Shown here: positions 15,299-22,850 of the stretch, piece by piece
Layout: the number at the start of each line of letters is the position of its first letter
How positions within the stretch are numbered: position 1 is the first letter of the stretch
From: Balneolaceae bacterium
GTDB lineage: Bacteria > Bacteroidota > Rhodothermia > Balneolales > Balneolaceae
Assembly: GCA_007123785.1 (NCBI GenBank)
Contig: SLGL01000371.1
Span: 1-26,462 of the forward strand
DNA length: 26,462 nt
Direction: 5' to 3'
Translations under genes and position numbers: made by a program
The notes under the pieces: generated by a model
What the model saw: the letters and a program-made list of their open reading frames with translations, nothing else
What the model was told of the DNA's origin: nothing
The model's database searches: none

Positions 15299-16414
15299 CT
15301 ATCGATTTCTTGCAAATATCAGGTCGTCGGGATCAACTTGAGAAGGCGGTTGATCCAGGAGGTCGGGAGAAAAAACCCCGACTGCCCAGAGAAAATATCG
15401 GGCTTCGTCCGGATTGTTGGCCCGGTTCCATTCGTATAAGGAAAAATAACCGAGTGCTATCTGCTCTCTTTCGAATTCATTTAAATTATCGGGGTCTGAA
15501 ATGGATGGGATTTCGATATCAGCCCCAGATGGAATCTGATTTGGGTTGTCCAGCAAGTCAAGATTAAGGTAGTAGATAACCGGCCATAGATAGGGATTGC
15601 CAAGCTGAGATTCGGCGATGCTCCAGAGCGTTTCACCGCTTTGCAGTGTATGTGATGCAGTTTCGAAAGATGTTTGTTCTAATTCTTCACCCGGTTCAGC
15701 TTCTTCATCATCAGCTACCTGTTCGTCGGGTTCAATTACTGGTTCGATGGGGGTTAAAACCTGTTCGGTGGGTTCATCGGCTGTTGGTGCGATATCTGTT
15801 TGTTCACCCAACCGCTGCATCATAAAAAAGAGAATGATAAATGCTGCAAGAACCACAACTACCGCTGCTGCATACGACCAGTTGAAGATTCCTTTTTTCT
15901 GAACTTCCCTGGCGAGCTTCTCTTCAGATGGTGTTGTCAGAGGGGGCTTCTTTTTGACGGGAGCTGATGGAAACCGTGGATTTTCTTTTTCGATCAGAAG
16001 ATCATCAATGCTAATATCACCCGTAGTTGATGCAACTGATGCTGCTGCTGCAAGAGGTACGGCTTTCGGTGCAGGTTTGGAAGCGTCCGGGTCATCCCCT
16101 ATAATTTTGGATTCAAGGTTTGCAAAAGGCTTATTTACATCTTCCCGAAGAGCCTTAAATGGTTTGAAAACCACCTTGTTTTGTCCGGGAATTGTAATTT
16201 CTTCGCCTGTCTGAGGGTTCCTGCCTGCCCGCTCCTTCATCCATCGAAGTTCAAACTTACCAAACCCTGATAGGCTTACAGAACCGTTTTTTTTTAGTCC
16301 GTCCTCAATAATGCCCACCAGTTCATGGATAAAACTGTTAGTGGAGTTTTGGCTCTGGTTCGATTGCTTTGCAATCAACTCTACCAGCTCTTTGAAAGTG
16401 ATTTTTTCACTCAT
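15299..16414 (-). CDS. HU-transmembrane-LysM fusion protein, 371 aa
   Basis: DNA-binding and wall-binding domains in one chain. Residues 1-95 are a full HU/IHF domain, with SLSGFGKFELRWMKERAGR, the arm RNPQTGEEITIPG and the closing FKPFKALREDVN. A linker (~96-175) is rich in Ala, Pro and Lys. One membrane helix spans ~178-199 (YAAAVVVVLAAFIILFFMM), with Lys/Arg before it and Asp/Glu after it, which predicts the HU domain in the cytoplasm and the rest in the periplasm. An acidic Pro/Glu linker (200-250) leads to a LysM domain (~253-305: HTLQSGETLWSIAESQLGN, PYLWPVIYYLN, IPSGADIEIP). A helical end follows (307-371). The start overlaps the upstream HU gene by eight bases. A role tethering the chromosome to the cell wall is my inference. 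Confidence 0.9.
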   Translation of the reverse strand: MSEKITFKELVELIAKQSNQSQNSTNSFIHELVGIIEDGLKKNGSVSLSGFGKFELRWMKERAGRNPQTGEEITIPGQNKVVFKPFKALREDVNKPFANLESKIIGDDPDASKPAPKAVPLAAAASVASTTGDISIDDLLIEKENPRFPSAPVKKKPPLTTPSEEKLAREVQKKGIFNWSYAAAVVVVLAAFIILFFMMQRLGEQTDIAPTADEPTEQVLTPIEPVIEPDEQVADDEEAEPGEELEQTSFETASHTLQSGETLWSIAESQLGNPYLWPVIYYLNLDLLDNPNQIPSGADIEIPSISDPDNLNEFEREQIALGYFSLYEWNRANNPDEARYFLWAVGVFSPDLLDQPPSQVDPDDLIFARNR

Positions 16415-16700
16415 CGCTGGTCTCCAAAAATTTCATTTTTTCTTTGATTACCGAAGAAGGAGTGAACTCAACTACACGCTTTGGGGGCACAAGGATAAAT
16501 GCATCATAATGAGGATTATAAACCTTTTTTTCATCATTAATTTTGGTGTCATAAGTGCCAAGGTCAGGTATAGACACTGATTTTCCCTCACTCAACTGGT
16601 CAGAAAGCACAGAAGTTACCTCGCCCAGAAGTTGTCTGGTTTTTTTTTGTGAATGCCCTGTTTGACTGGCAAGGCGCTCTATAAGTTCTTTATAATTCAT
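16407..16700 (-). CDS. HU-family DNA-binding protein, 97 aa
   Basis: Small HU/IHF-like protein. It has the helical N-terminal half (MNYKELIERLASQTGHSQKK) and the strand SVSIPDLGTYDT. The arm region is unlike classic HU: it reads KKVYNPHYDAFILVPPKRVV instead of RNPQTGEEI. I recall similar LVPPK-type arms in Bacteroidota HU proteins. It is the first gene of the operon and overlaps the HU-LysM gene by eight bases, which suggests the two HU domains are made together and may pair, like the two IHF subunits. No Shine-Dalgarno is evident before its ATG. Confidence 0.88.
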   Translation of the reverse strand: MNYKELIERLASQTGHSQKKTRQLLGEVTSVLSDQLSEGKSVSIPDLGTYDTKINDEKKVYNPHYDAFILVPPKRVVEFTPSSVIKEKMKFLETSDE

Positions 16701-16897
16701 GGCTGTATCGGTTCTCTATCTTTGTAATAAACGAAAAAAAAGGGGAAAATGCCTAACCCGGTTATTCACTCTGCTTTGCTGGCAGGGGGAAAGAGTATGA
16801 CTTATAAGATGTTACCCCTCTTTCCTGAAATATTCAGACTAACCCGGATATCAAAGTAAATATGTTAAATGTAATGTAAAAAAACTGGTTAAACTAT

Positions 16898-16925
16898 TTG
16901 ACAAACAGGGATTTCATGCTATTAT
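16898..16925 (+). promoter_or_regulatory. Promoter upstream of the DUF6152-DUF6644-amidohydrolase operon
   Basis: TTGACA (16898-16903), a 16-base spacer, and TATTAT (16920-16925) form a near-consensus housekeeping-type promoter, 51 bases before the first ATG. It also fits the Bacteroidota style, as the -10 continues TATTATTT. Confidence 0.55.
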
Positions 16926-16976
16926 TTAATCTGTTATTCAAAGAAAATACAAACTAAAACTAAAATCAGGGTTATC

Positions 16977-17348
16977 ATGTATTTCATAAAAAAATCTTTT
17001 TTAATAGGTACTGCTATTATTTTGAGTGGATTTGTACTGCATCATGGATGGGCCAATTATGACCAGGATAAAGAACTCGATTACGAAGGTATTATCATAA
17101 ATAATGATATCGGCAATCCACACACTTATATTGATTTCCAGGTAATCGGAGACGAAGAAGTAGAGATTAAAGAGTGGGAAGTAGTGCTTGCCCCACTAAC
17201 CCGGATGAGAAACCGCGGATTGACAGATGACTCGATGCTCGCTGTGGGAGACACCGTACGTGTTGTTGGATATCCGCACAGATCTATCGAAAATGAAATG
17301 CGTGCGGAGAGAATTGTTATAGGTGAAGTGACGATCGAATTGCGTTAA
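16977..17348 (+). CDS. DUF6152-family secreted protein, 123 aa
   Basis: Small exported protein that I match to the DUF6152 family from memory of its pattern. A signal peptide (residues 1-26) ends near HHGWANYD. The mature part has GNPHTYIDFQV, EWEVVLAPLTRMRNRGL, VGDTVRVVGYPHR and NEMRAERIVIG. It looks like a small beta-barrel (OB-like). The HHGW and NPH histidines could bind metal, but this is a guess. It begins the operon, and its TAA overlaps the next ATG by one base. No enzymatic function is known to me. Confidence 0.75.
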   Translation: MYFIKKSFLIGTAIILSGFVLHHGWANYDQDKELDYEGIIINNDIGNPHTYIDFQVIGDEEVEIKEWEVVLAPLTRMRNRGLTDDSMLAVGDTVRVVGYPHRSIENEMRAERIVIGEVTIELR

Positions 17349-17845
17349 TGCTCATAGTAGCCGAAATTTTATCCGTTTTTGAGTGGCTGGAAAGCAGTTC
17401 ACTGGCTCTGATGTTTCGTCAGTCAATCTGGCTTTACCCGATTGTGGAGATTGTTCATATTGCAGGTTTCGCTGTTTTGGTTGGTTCTGCTGTACTTTTT
17501 GATATCAGACTGCTGGGCTTTGCAAAACAGGTCCCGGTAACTGATTGTACACGTTACCTTCTGTTTTGGGCCCGCCTCAGTTTTCTGGCAGTTTTACCAA
17601 GCGGATTGATTCTTTTTGTGGTGGATGCCACAGGAATGGTTTCGAACCCTGCATTTCAGATAAAACTTATTTTAATCGGGGTGGCACTTTTGAACGCTTC
17701 GGTTTTTCACAAGTTTACAATAATCTCTGTGCACGAATGGAATATAAACAGGCCTACACCGCTGGCTGCAAAAATTGCTGGCGCTCTCTCTGTTTTTCTC
17801 TGGTTTGGAGTGATCTCTTGCGGACGGTTAATCGCTTATGTCTAA
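17348..17845 (+). CDS. DUF6644-family membrane protein, 165 aa
   Basis: Four-helix inner-membrane protein, likely of the DUF6644 (formerly grouped with DUF2214) type. Helices at about residues 30-50 (YPIVEIVHIAGFAVLVGSA), 70-90, 103-120 and 140-160. The first contains EIVHIAGF with a histidine inside the membrane, and HKFTIISVHEW sits between helices three and four; histidines in or near the membrane could bind heme or metal, but this is speculative. Its ATG overlaps the stop of the DUF6152 gene (TAATG), so translation is probably coupled. DUF6152 and DUF6644 genes occur side by side elsewhere, to my recollection. Confidence 0.72.
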   Translation: MLIVAEILSVFEWLESSSLALMFRQSIWLYPIVEIVHIAGFAVLVGSAVLFDIRLLGFAKQVPVTDCTRYLLFWARLSFLAVLPSGLILFVVDATGMVSNPAFQIKLILIGVALLNASVFHKFTIISVHEWNINRPTPLAAKIAGALSVFLWFGVISCGRLIAYV

Positions 17846-17872
17846 TTAAATTAATAATTAAAATCGGGAAAA

Positions 17873-19288
17873 ATGACAAATTCAACTAATATATATAAGG
17901 AAGTTCAACGCTTTAAAACGTTACTTGCCGCTGTCTGGCTGTTATTAATGGCTGCAGCAGCATGCGATCAACCGGAACCGTCTGTTGTTGAGGTGGAAGT
18001 ACCGGGAGTCTATGCCTTTGTGAATGTTAATGTTGTTCCTATGCACGAAGAAGTGATTCACGAAAATTATACAGTCGTTGTGGAGGAAGGCCGCATAGTT
18101 GTATCTGGTCCTGCCGAAGAAGTGGAAATTCCTGACGGCGCTCATCAGATCGATGCAACCGGCCGGTATCTGATGCCCGGACTCTCCGAAATGCACGGTC
18201 ATATACCCGGTCCAAACCGCCGTCAGTACGCCAAGGATGTTCTTTTCCTGTACATTTCAAATGGTGTCACACTGGTTAGGAACATGGCCGGTCATCCCTA
18301 TCACCTTGAGCTGAGAGATCGTGTAAATAACAATGAAATTGTTGGCCCGACTATTTTTGCCGCCAGCCCCTGGCTGAGTAACAATACCATTGCTGAGCCA
18401 GCCAATGCTGAAGATGTTGTTCGCGAATATTATGAAGACGGGTTCGATCTGATGAAAATGGGCAGTCTTTCGCTTGATTCGTACCGTGCTCTTGCTGAAG
18501 CATCCCGAGAAATCGGGTTGCCGTTTGCCGGGCATATCCCCGAAGAAGTCGGTCTTATAGTCGCTCTTGAGGAGGGACAGATGTCAATTGATCATCTCGA
18601 CCGGTATGTTGAGTTTTTGGCTTCAGGCAATCCTGATACTGAGGGTGTTTCTCCCGGATTTTTTGGCAGTGCTGTGGTTCATCTTGCCGATGAAGACCGA
18701 ATAGATGAAGCCATAGAGCTGACAATTGAAGCAGGTATATGGAATGTACCCACTCTTAGCCTGGTAGAGCATCTTGAATCTCCGCAGGCCCCAGAAGATA
18801 TGGCGCAATGGCCCGAAATGCGATACATGCCGGCCGATGTTGTGGAGGGATGGATTGAGTCAAAGCACAATTTTCAGTCGCGGGATGATTTTCAACCTGA
18901 GGCCGCAAGACAGCTTGTGGAAATCAGACAAAAACTGACCCATGAGCTCTATAATCAGGGTGCGCTTGTAGCACTTGGTTCAGATGCACCCCAGTTTTTC
19001 AATGTGCCCGGTTTCTCGATCCATCACGAAATGGAAATGATGGTGGCTGCCGGACTCACACCCTATGAAGTACTTGTAACAGGCACAAGAAATGCAGCTC
19101 TTTATTTCGATATGGAAAATGAATTTGGAACAGTGGAAGAAGGCAAAGTGGCTGATCTGATTCTGCTCAATGATAATCCCCTTGAAGATATTGGTAATGT
19201 GAGTGATCAGGCCGGTGTAATGGTTCGTGGGTCGTGGTGGTCTGCTGATAAAATACAGGAGCACCTCGATGAGATTTCAAACAGATAA
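17873..19288 (+). CDS. Amidohydrolase-family lipoprotein, 471 aa
   Basis: Metal-dependent hydrolase of the amidohydrolase superfamily (imidazolonepropionase/prolidase-like branch), exported. The signal ends in LLMAAAAC, with C31 as the probable lipidated cysteine. The beta-sandwich start (YAFVNVNVVPM) leads to MPGLSEMHGHIPG with metal ligands H108 and H110. Further ligands are K195 (FDLMKMGS, a candidate carboxylated lysine), H221 (FAGHIPEE), H241 (SIDHLDRY) and D371 (ALGSDAPQ). The sandwich closes with GTVEEGKVADLILLNDNPL. The metal centre looks intact; the substrate is unknown, with peptides or related amides possible. It follows the DUF6644 gene by 27 bases and is followed by a hairpin. 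Confidence 0.88.
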   Translation: MTNSTNIYKEVQRFKTLLAAVWLLLMAAAACDQPEPSVVEVEVPGVYAFVNVNVVPMHEEVIHENYTVVVEEGRIVVSGPAEEVEIPDGAHQIDATGRYLMPGLSEMHGHIPGPNRRQYAKDVLFLYISNGVTLVRNMAGHPYHLELRDRVNNNEIVGPTIFAASPWLSNNTIAEPANAEDVVREYYEDGFDLMKMGSLSLDSYRALAEASREIGLPFAGHIPEEVGLIVALEEGQMSIDHLDRYVEFLASGNPDTEGVSPGFFGSAVVHLADEDRIDEAIELTIEAGIWNVPTLSLVEHLESPQAPEDMAQWPEMRYMPADVVEGWIESKHNFQSRDDFQPEAARQLVEIRQKLTHELYNQGALVALGSDAPQFFNVPGFSIHHEMEMMVAAGLTPYEVLVTGTRNAALYFDMENEFGTVEEGKVADLILLNDNPLEDIGNVSDQAGVMVRGSWWSADKIQEHLDEISNR

Positions 19289-19596
19289 GTTTAATTATAC
19301 ATAAACTGATATTTTTTGTGGTGATTAATGTAAGCCAAAGAAGAACGTCTTATTTGGCTTTTATATGGACATCAAGAAAGGTCGGAAACAGTTTAGCAGC
19401 GAATGGGAAAATCGTAACATTTTAGAGCTTTATGAGGTAAAAACATTTTTTACTCAAATAAAAAAGCGCTTTTCGTTGCTGTAAATTTCGGTATCTTTCA
19501 GAAGAGAGTGAAATCCAGGGTGTCAGGCAATTTTTTTAATGAGTTGGTCCCAATCTGAAAGACTACAGAATAGCTAACTTTAAGACGGTTTTAGAA
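19289..19596. other. Intergenic region after the amidohydrolase
   Basis: No gene is visible in 308 bases. It contains the hairpin at 19331-19361 and a short palindrome, GTAAAAACATTTTTTAC, near 19438. I see no promoter for the esterase-like gene that I would defend. Confidence 0.45.
19331..19364 (+). terminator. Putative terminator of the DUF6152-DUF6644-amidohydrolase operon
   Basis: AAGCCAAA (19332-19339) pairs with TTTGGCTT (19353-19360); inside it AAGA pairs with TCTT around an ACG loop, with a single G/A mismatch between the two stems. The T tract after it is short (TTTTAT), so termination efficiency is uncertain. Confidence 0.5.
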
Positions 19597-20310
19597 ATGA
19601 AAAGAACATATAAATCATGGAAGAGTCCCAGTTTGGGCAAAACTACAGAGATGCTCATTTATGGTGAGCAGGGGACTCCGGTGATTATTTTTCCGTCTGC
19701 ACACGGAAATTTCAAAGAATGGGAAAATCACAATGCAATCAACGTACTGAATGAGCAGATCAAAGAGGGCTATAACCAGTTTTTTTGTGTAGATTCTTTC
19801 GCTTCCGACAGCTTTATGAACGAAAAAGCCGATCCGCTCACCAGGATCATGAAATTTGGCCAATATCAGGACTTTTTGATGGATGAACTGCTGCCGTTCA
19901 TTTCTGACACCAACTCAAATCCGTTTTTAATTACCACTGGTGTGGGAATTGGTGCATACTGTGCTCTTTTGATGGCCTTCAAATATCCCACCAACTTTCA
20001 CAAGGTGATTGGTATTTGCGGTTATTATGATATCAGCGTGCATCTCGATGGGATGACAGATGATAGTATTTACTTCAATAATCCCGTTGAGTTTATGCCG
20101 AATTTGAATGATGAAAAAATGCTGAAACTGATCAGTTCGGTAGATATCAGGCTGCTCAATTTTAAAAACGATCCAACAAAAGAGGAAACCCGCCGGATGA
20201 GTGATATCTTATGGTTGAAATTTATTGAGCATGAACATTATGTTTGGGATAAAGAAACCGCAGACCTCTGGACACTTGCCCCGAAAATGCTTAAAGATAA
20301 TCTGTTCTGA
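19597..20310 (+). CDS. Esterase-like alpha/beta-hydrolase lacking the nucleophile serine, 237 aa
   Basis: Resembles the esterase (putative_esterase, PF00756-like) proteins of about 230-260 residues. It has an early strand VIIFPSAHGNFKEWE, then FGQYQDFLMDELLPFI, a nucleophile-elbow region, and ICGYYDIS followed by SIYFNNPVEFMPNL. At the elbow, where the family has G-x-S-x-G (for example TGCSFGAY), this protein reads TTGVGIGAY (114-121), so glycine 117 stands where serine is expected. The C-terminal histidine region reads EHEHYVWDKE. It is therefore probably not a serine hydrolase; it may be a binding or regulatory pseudoenzyme. It ends 9 bases before accC, so the two are likely co-transcribed. 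No signal peptide is seen. Confidence 0.8.
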   Translation: MKRTYKSWKSPSLGKTTEMLIYGEQGTPVIIFPSAHGNFKEWENHNAINVLNEQIKEGYNQFFCVDSFASDSFMNEKADPLTRIMKFGQYQDFLMDELLPFISDTNSNPFLITTGVGIGAYCALLMAFKYPTNFHKVIGICGYYDISVHLDGMTDDSIYFNNPVEFMPNLNDEKMLKLISSVDIRLLNFKNDPTKEETRRMSDILWLKFIEHEHYVWDKETADLWTLAPKMLKDNLF

Positions 20311-20319
20311 TTCAGCCGG

Positions 20320-21816
20320 ATGCCTTCAATTAAAAAAGTTTTGATCGCAAATCGCGGAGAGATTTCACTTCGAATTATCCGTACCTGCCGCGAACGGAAT
20401 ATCCGAACTGTGGCGGTCTATTCCTCTGCCGATGAAACATCCCCGCATGTACTGGCTGCCGATCAGTCCGTTCATATTGGCAATGCACCTTCTGCAGAAA
20501 GTTACCTGGTGATGGAACGCATCATTGATGCAGCAAAAAAGACCGGGGCAGACGCTATACATCCCGGGTACGGATTTTTAAGCGAGAATGCACAATTTGC
20601 TCATTTGTGCGGTGAAGAGGGTATCATTTTTATCGGTCCTGAACCGGGATCTATTGCGATGATGGGTGACAAAACTCGTGCACGCGAACTGATGGCAAAA
20701 GCAGGTGTTCCGTATCCGCCGGGTACCGAATCGGCGCTGGAAGACAAGGATATCGAAGAGGTTAAAAAAATCGCTGCTGAGATCGGATATCCTGTTCTGA
20801 TTAAAGCAGCTGCAGGCGGCGGCGGGAAGGGTATGAGAATTGTTTATTCCGAAGTAGATTTCGAAAAAAGCGTGAAATCAGCGCGGTCTGAAGCGAAAAG
20901 TTCATTTGGAGATGAACGTGTTTTTGTGGAAAAATATCTTGAAGAGCCCCGACACATTGAGTTTCAGATCTTTGCAGATCAACACGGAAAGGTAGTCCAC
21001 ATGTTTGAACGGGAGTGTTCCATTCAGCGGCGCCATCAGAAAGTTATTGAAGAAGCCCCCTCTGAGGTTTTAACGGAAGATCTGCGGGAAAAGATGGCCG
21101 AAGCTGCCATTGCTGCGGCCAAAAGCTGCGGATATGTTGGGGCGGGTACTGTGGAATTTCTGGTGGATAAACATCTGAACTTCTATTTTCTCGAAATGAA
21201 CACCCGCCTTCAGGTAGAACACCCTGTAACAGAGATGATCACCGGACTGGATCTTGTAGGCCTTCAGATTGATGTAGCCGAAGGGAAAAAGCTGCCACTC
21301 TGCCAGGAAGATATTCGGCGAAACGGGCATGCTATTGAATGCCGGGTCTATGCCGAGGATCCAGCCAATCAATTTTTACCGAGTACCGGTTATTTGAGCC
21401 GCCACCGTATTCCGTCAGGCCCTGGTGTTCGAGTGGATGCAGGTATTGAGGAAGGCCAGGAGGTACCGGTTTATTACGATCCAATGATTTCCAAACTTTG
21501 TGTTCATGCATCCGGCCGAAATAAGGCTATTTCAAAAATGATCCGCGCATTGGAGGAGTATGAAATTTCGGGCGTAAGAACCACCATACCTTTCTGCAAA
21601 TTTACTCTGGAGCATGAAAAGTTTCGTAACGGTACGTATGATACTCATTTTGTAAAAGATCAGTTCATGGTGAAAAAAAGTTCGGATTTCAAGCATATAA
21701 ATGTAGCGGCAGTGGTATCTTCCCTCCTGAAAATGAGTGAAAATCACTCTGAAAGTCATTCCGAATCCTCTGCTGATAGTTCCCGGAAAAGCAATTGGTG
21801 GAGAAAACGAAAATAA
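20320..21816 (+). CDS. accC: Biotin carboxylase subunit (AccC type) of an acyl-CoA carboxylase
   Basis: ATP-grasp enzyme that carboxylates biotin on a carrier protein for acetyl-CoA or another acyl-CoA carboxylase. It opens KVLIANRGEISLRIIR, with HPGYGFLSEN (~81-90), the glycine-rich ATP loop KAAAGGGGKGM (162-172) and the catalytic MNTRLQVEHPVTE (293-305). At 498 residues it is about 50 longer than E. coli AccC. The extra C-terminal part is low in complexity, rich in Ser and His (ENHSESHSESSADSSRKS), and ends WWRKRK. No biotin-carrier or carboxyltransferase gene is nearby, so which acyl-CoA it serves (acetyl or propionyl) cannot be told. The last 22 bases overlap the frame used for murQ. Confidence 0.92.
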   Translation: MPSIKKVLIANRGEISLRIIRTCRERNIRTVAVYSSADETSPHVLAADQSVHIGNAPSAESYLVMERIIDAAKKTGADAIHPGYGFLSENAQFAHLCGEEGIIFIGPEPGSIAMMGDKTRARELMAKAGVPYPPGTESALEDKDIEEVKKIAAEIGYPVLIKAAAGGGGKGMRIVYSEVDFEKSVKSARSEAKSSFGDERVFVEKYLEEPRHIEFQIFADQHGKVVHMFERECSIQRRHQKVIEEAPSEVLTEDLREKMAEAAIAAAKSCGYVGAGTVEFLVDKHLNFYFLEMNTRLQVEHPVTEMITGLDLVGLQIDVAEGKKLPLCQEDIRRNGHAIECRVYAEDPANQFLPSTGYLSRHRIPSGPGVRVDAGIEEGQEVPVYYDPMISKLCVHASGRNKAISKMIRALEEYEISGVRTTIPFCKFTLEHEKFRNGTYDTHFVKDQFMVKKSSDFKHINVAAVVSSLLKMSENHSESHSESSADSSRKSNWWRKRK

Positions 21817-22742
21817 CCATTGTGAAATCGAATCCTGAACTTTTCAGAAAACTCGAAATACTGCTCACAGAACAGCGAAACCCGGTCAGCCGGGAAATCG
21901 ATCTTGCCGATTCCCGGGAGATTGTACGGATTATCAATGATGAGGATAAAAAAGTTGCCGAAGCAGTTGAAACACGACTCGATGTGATTGCTGATGCGGT
22001 GGACGCTATCGTTGAGGGATTCAAGCAAGGGGGGAGACTGCTCTATATTGGTGCCGGTACAAGCGGAAGACTTGGGGTACTTGATGCCGCTGAATGTCCC
22101 CCAACTTTTGGAACTGACCCTGAGTTGGTTCAGGGTTTCATCGCCGGGGGAGAGAAAGCGATGTTTCGTGCTCAGGAGGGTGCGGAAGATGTAGAGCAGT
22201 ATGGCGCAGAAGAAATCAACCGGCTCAAGGTAACTTCTGTTGATGTGATTTCAGGGCTGGCCGCCAGCGGGCGCACCCCCTATGTACATGGTGCTCTGAA
22301 GCGTGCAAGTGAGATTGGCTGTAAAACCATTCTCGTTACCACCGTATCGGCAGAGCAGGTGGATTTGGACGTGGATTATCTGGTAGATGTGCCTGTTGGT
22401 CCTGAAGTAATAATGGGCAGCACCCGGATGAAAAGCGCGACTGCTCAAAAAATGATTCTGAACATGTTCACCACCGGAGCGATGATACGCCTGGGTAAAG
22501 TGTATGAAAATGTGATGGTGGATCTGCAACTCACCAATAAAAAACTGGAGGAGAGAGCCAAGAGAATTGTGATGATGCTTGCCAAAATAAATTATGAAGA
22601 GGCCGAAGAGATGCTCGACAAAGCTGATGATCACGTAAAAACTGCGCTGTTGATGGCTCTTTCAGGTCTTTCAAAGGATGAAGCAATTCGGAAACTTCAA
22701 GAAAGCGATGGATTTATCCGAAAAGTTTTAAAGAAACTATAG
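21795..22742 (+). CDS. murQ: N-acetylmuramic acid 6-phosphate etherase
   Basis: Cleaves the lactyl ether of MurNAc-6-phosphate to GlcNAc-6-phosphate in cell-wall sugar recycling; cytoplasmic, SIS fold. Marks: LTEQRNPVSREID, GRLLYIGAGTSGRLGVLDAA (91-110 region), ECPPTFGTDP with the catalytic-type glutamate (E100), AQEGAED (a second glutamate), AASGRTPYV, and GSTRMKSATAQKMILNM. A C-terminal helical domain follows. The start is uncertain. The longest frame uses TTG at 21795 (22-base overlap with accC, with GGAA just upstream), and a GTG at 21822, six bases after the accC stop, would give a normal N-terminus too. There is no early ATG. No partner recycling genes (kinase, PTS) are visible. Confidence 0.94.
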   Translation: MVEKTKITIVKSNPELFRKLEILLTEQRNPVSREIDLADSREIVRIINDEDKKVAEAVETRLDVIADAVDAIVEGFKQGGRLLYIGAGTSGRLGVLDAAECPPTFGTDPELVQGFIAGGEKAMFRAQEGAEDVEQYGAEEINRLKVTSVDVISGLAASGRTPYVHGALKRASEIGCKTILVTTVSAEQVDLDVDYLVDVPVGPEVIMGSTRMKSATAQKMILNMFTTGAMIRLGKVYENVMVDLQLTNKKLEERAKRIVMMLAKINYEEAEEMLDKADDHVKTALLMALSGLSKDEAIRKLQESDGFIRKVLKKL

Positions 22743-22764
22743 CAAAGATGTTTTGGTTTCTTTC

Positions 22765-22774
22765 TATCATTTTG
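22765..22774 (+). promoter_or_regulatory. TATCATTTTG motif upstream of the TonB-like gene
   Basis: Ten bases identical to the candidate -7 region of the exbB cluster (7331-7340), here about 77 bases before the start. No well-spaced -33 box accompanies it, so it is only a possible shared control element. Confidence 0.25.
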
Positions 22775-22850
22775 TTGTGTCCATTCCGTTAATTATATAA
22801 GATATTGTTCATAAAAAATCCTGCTTTCATAAGTTACAGAGGCTGTTATT

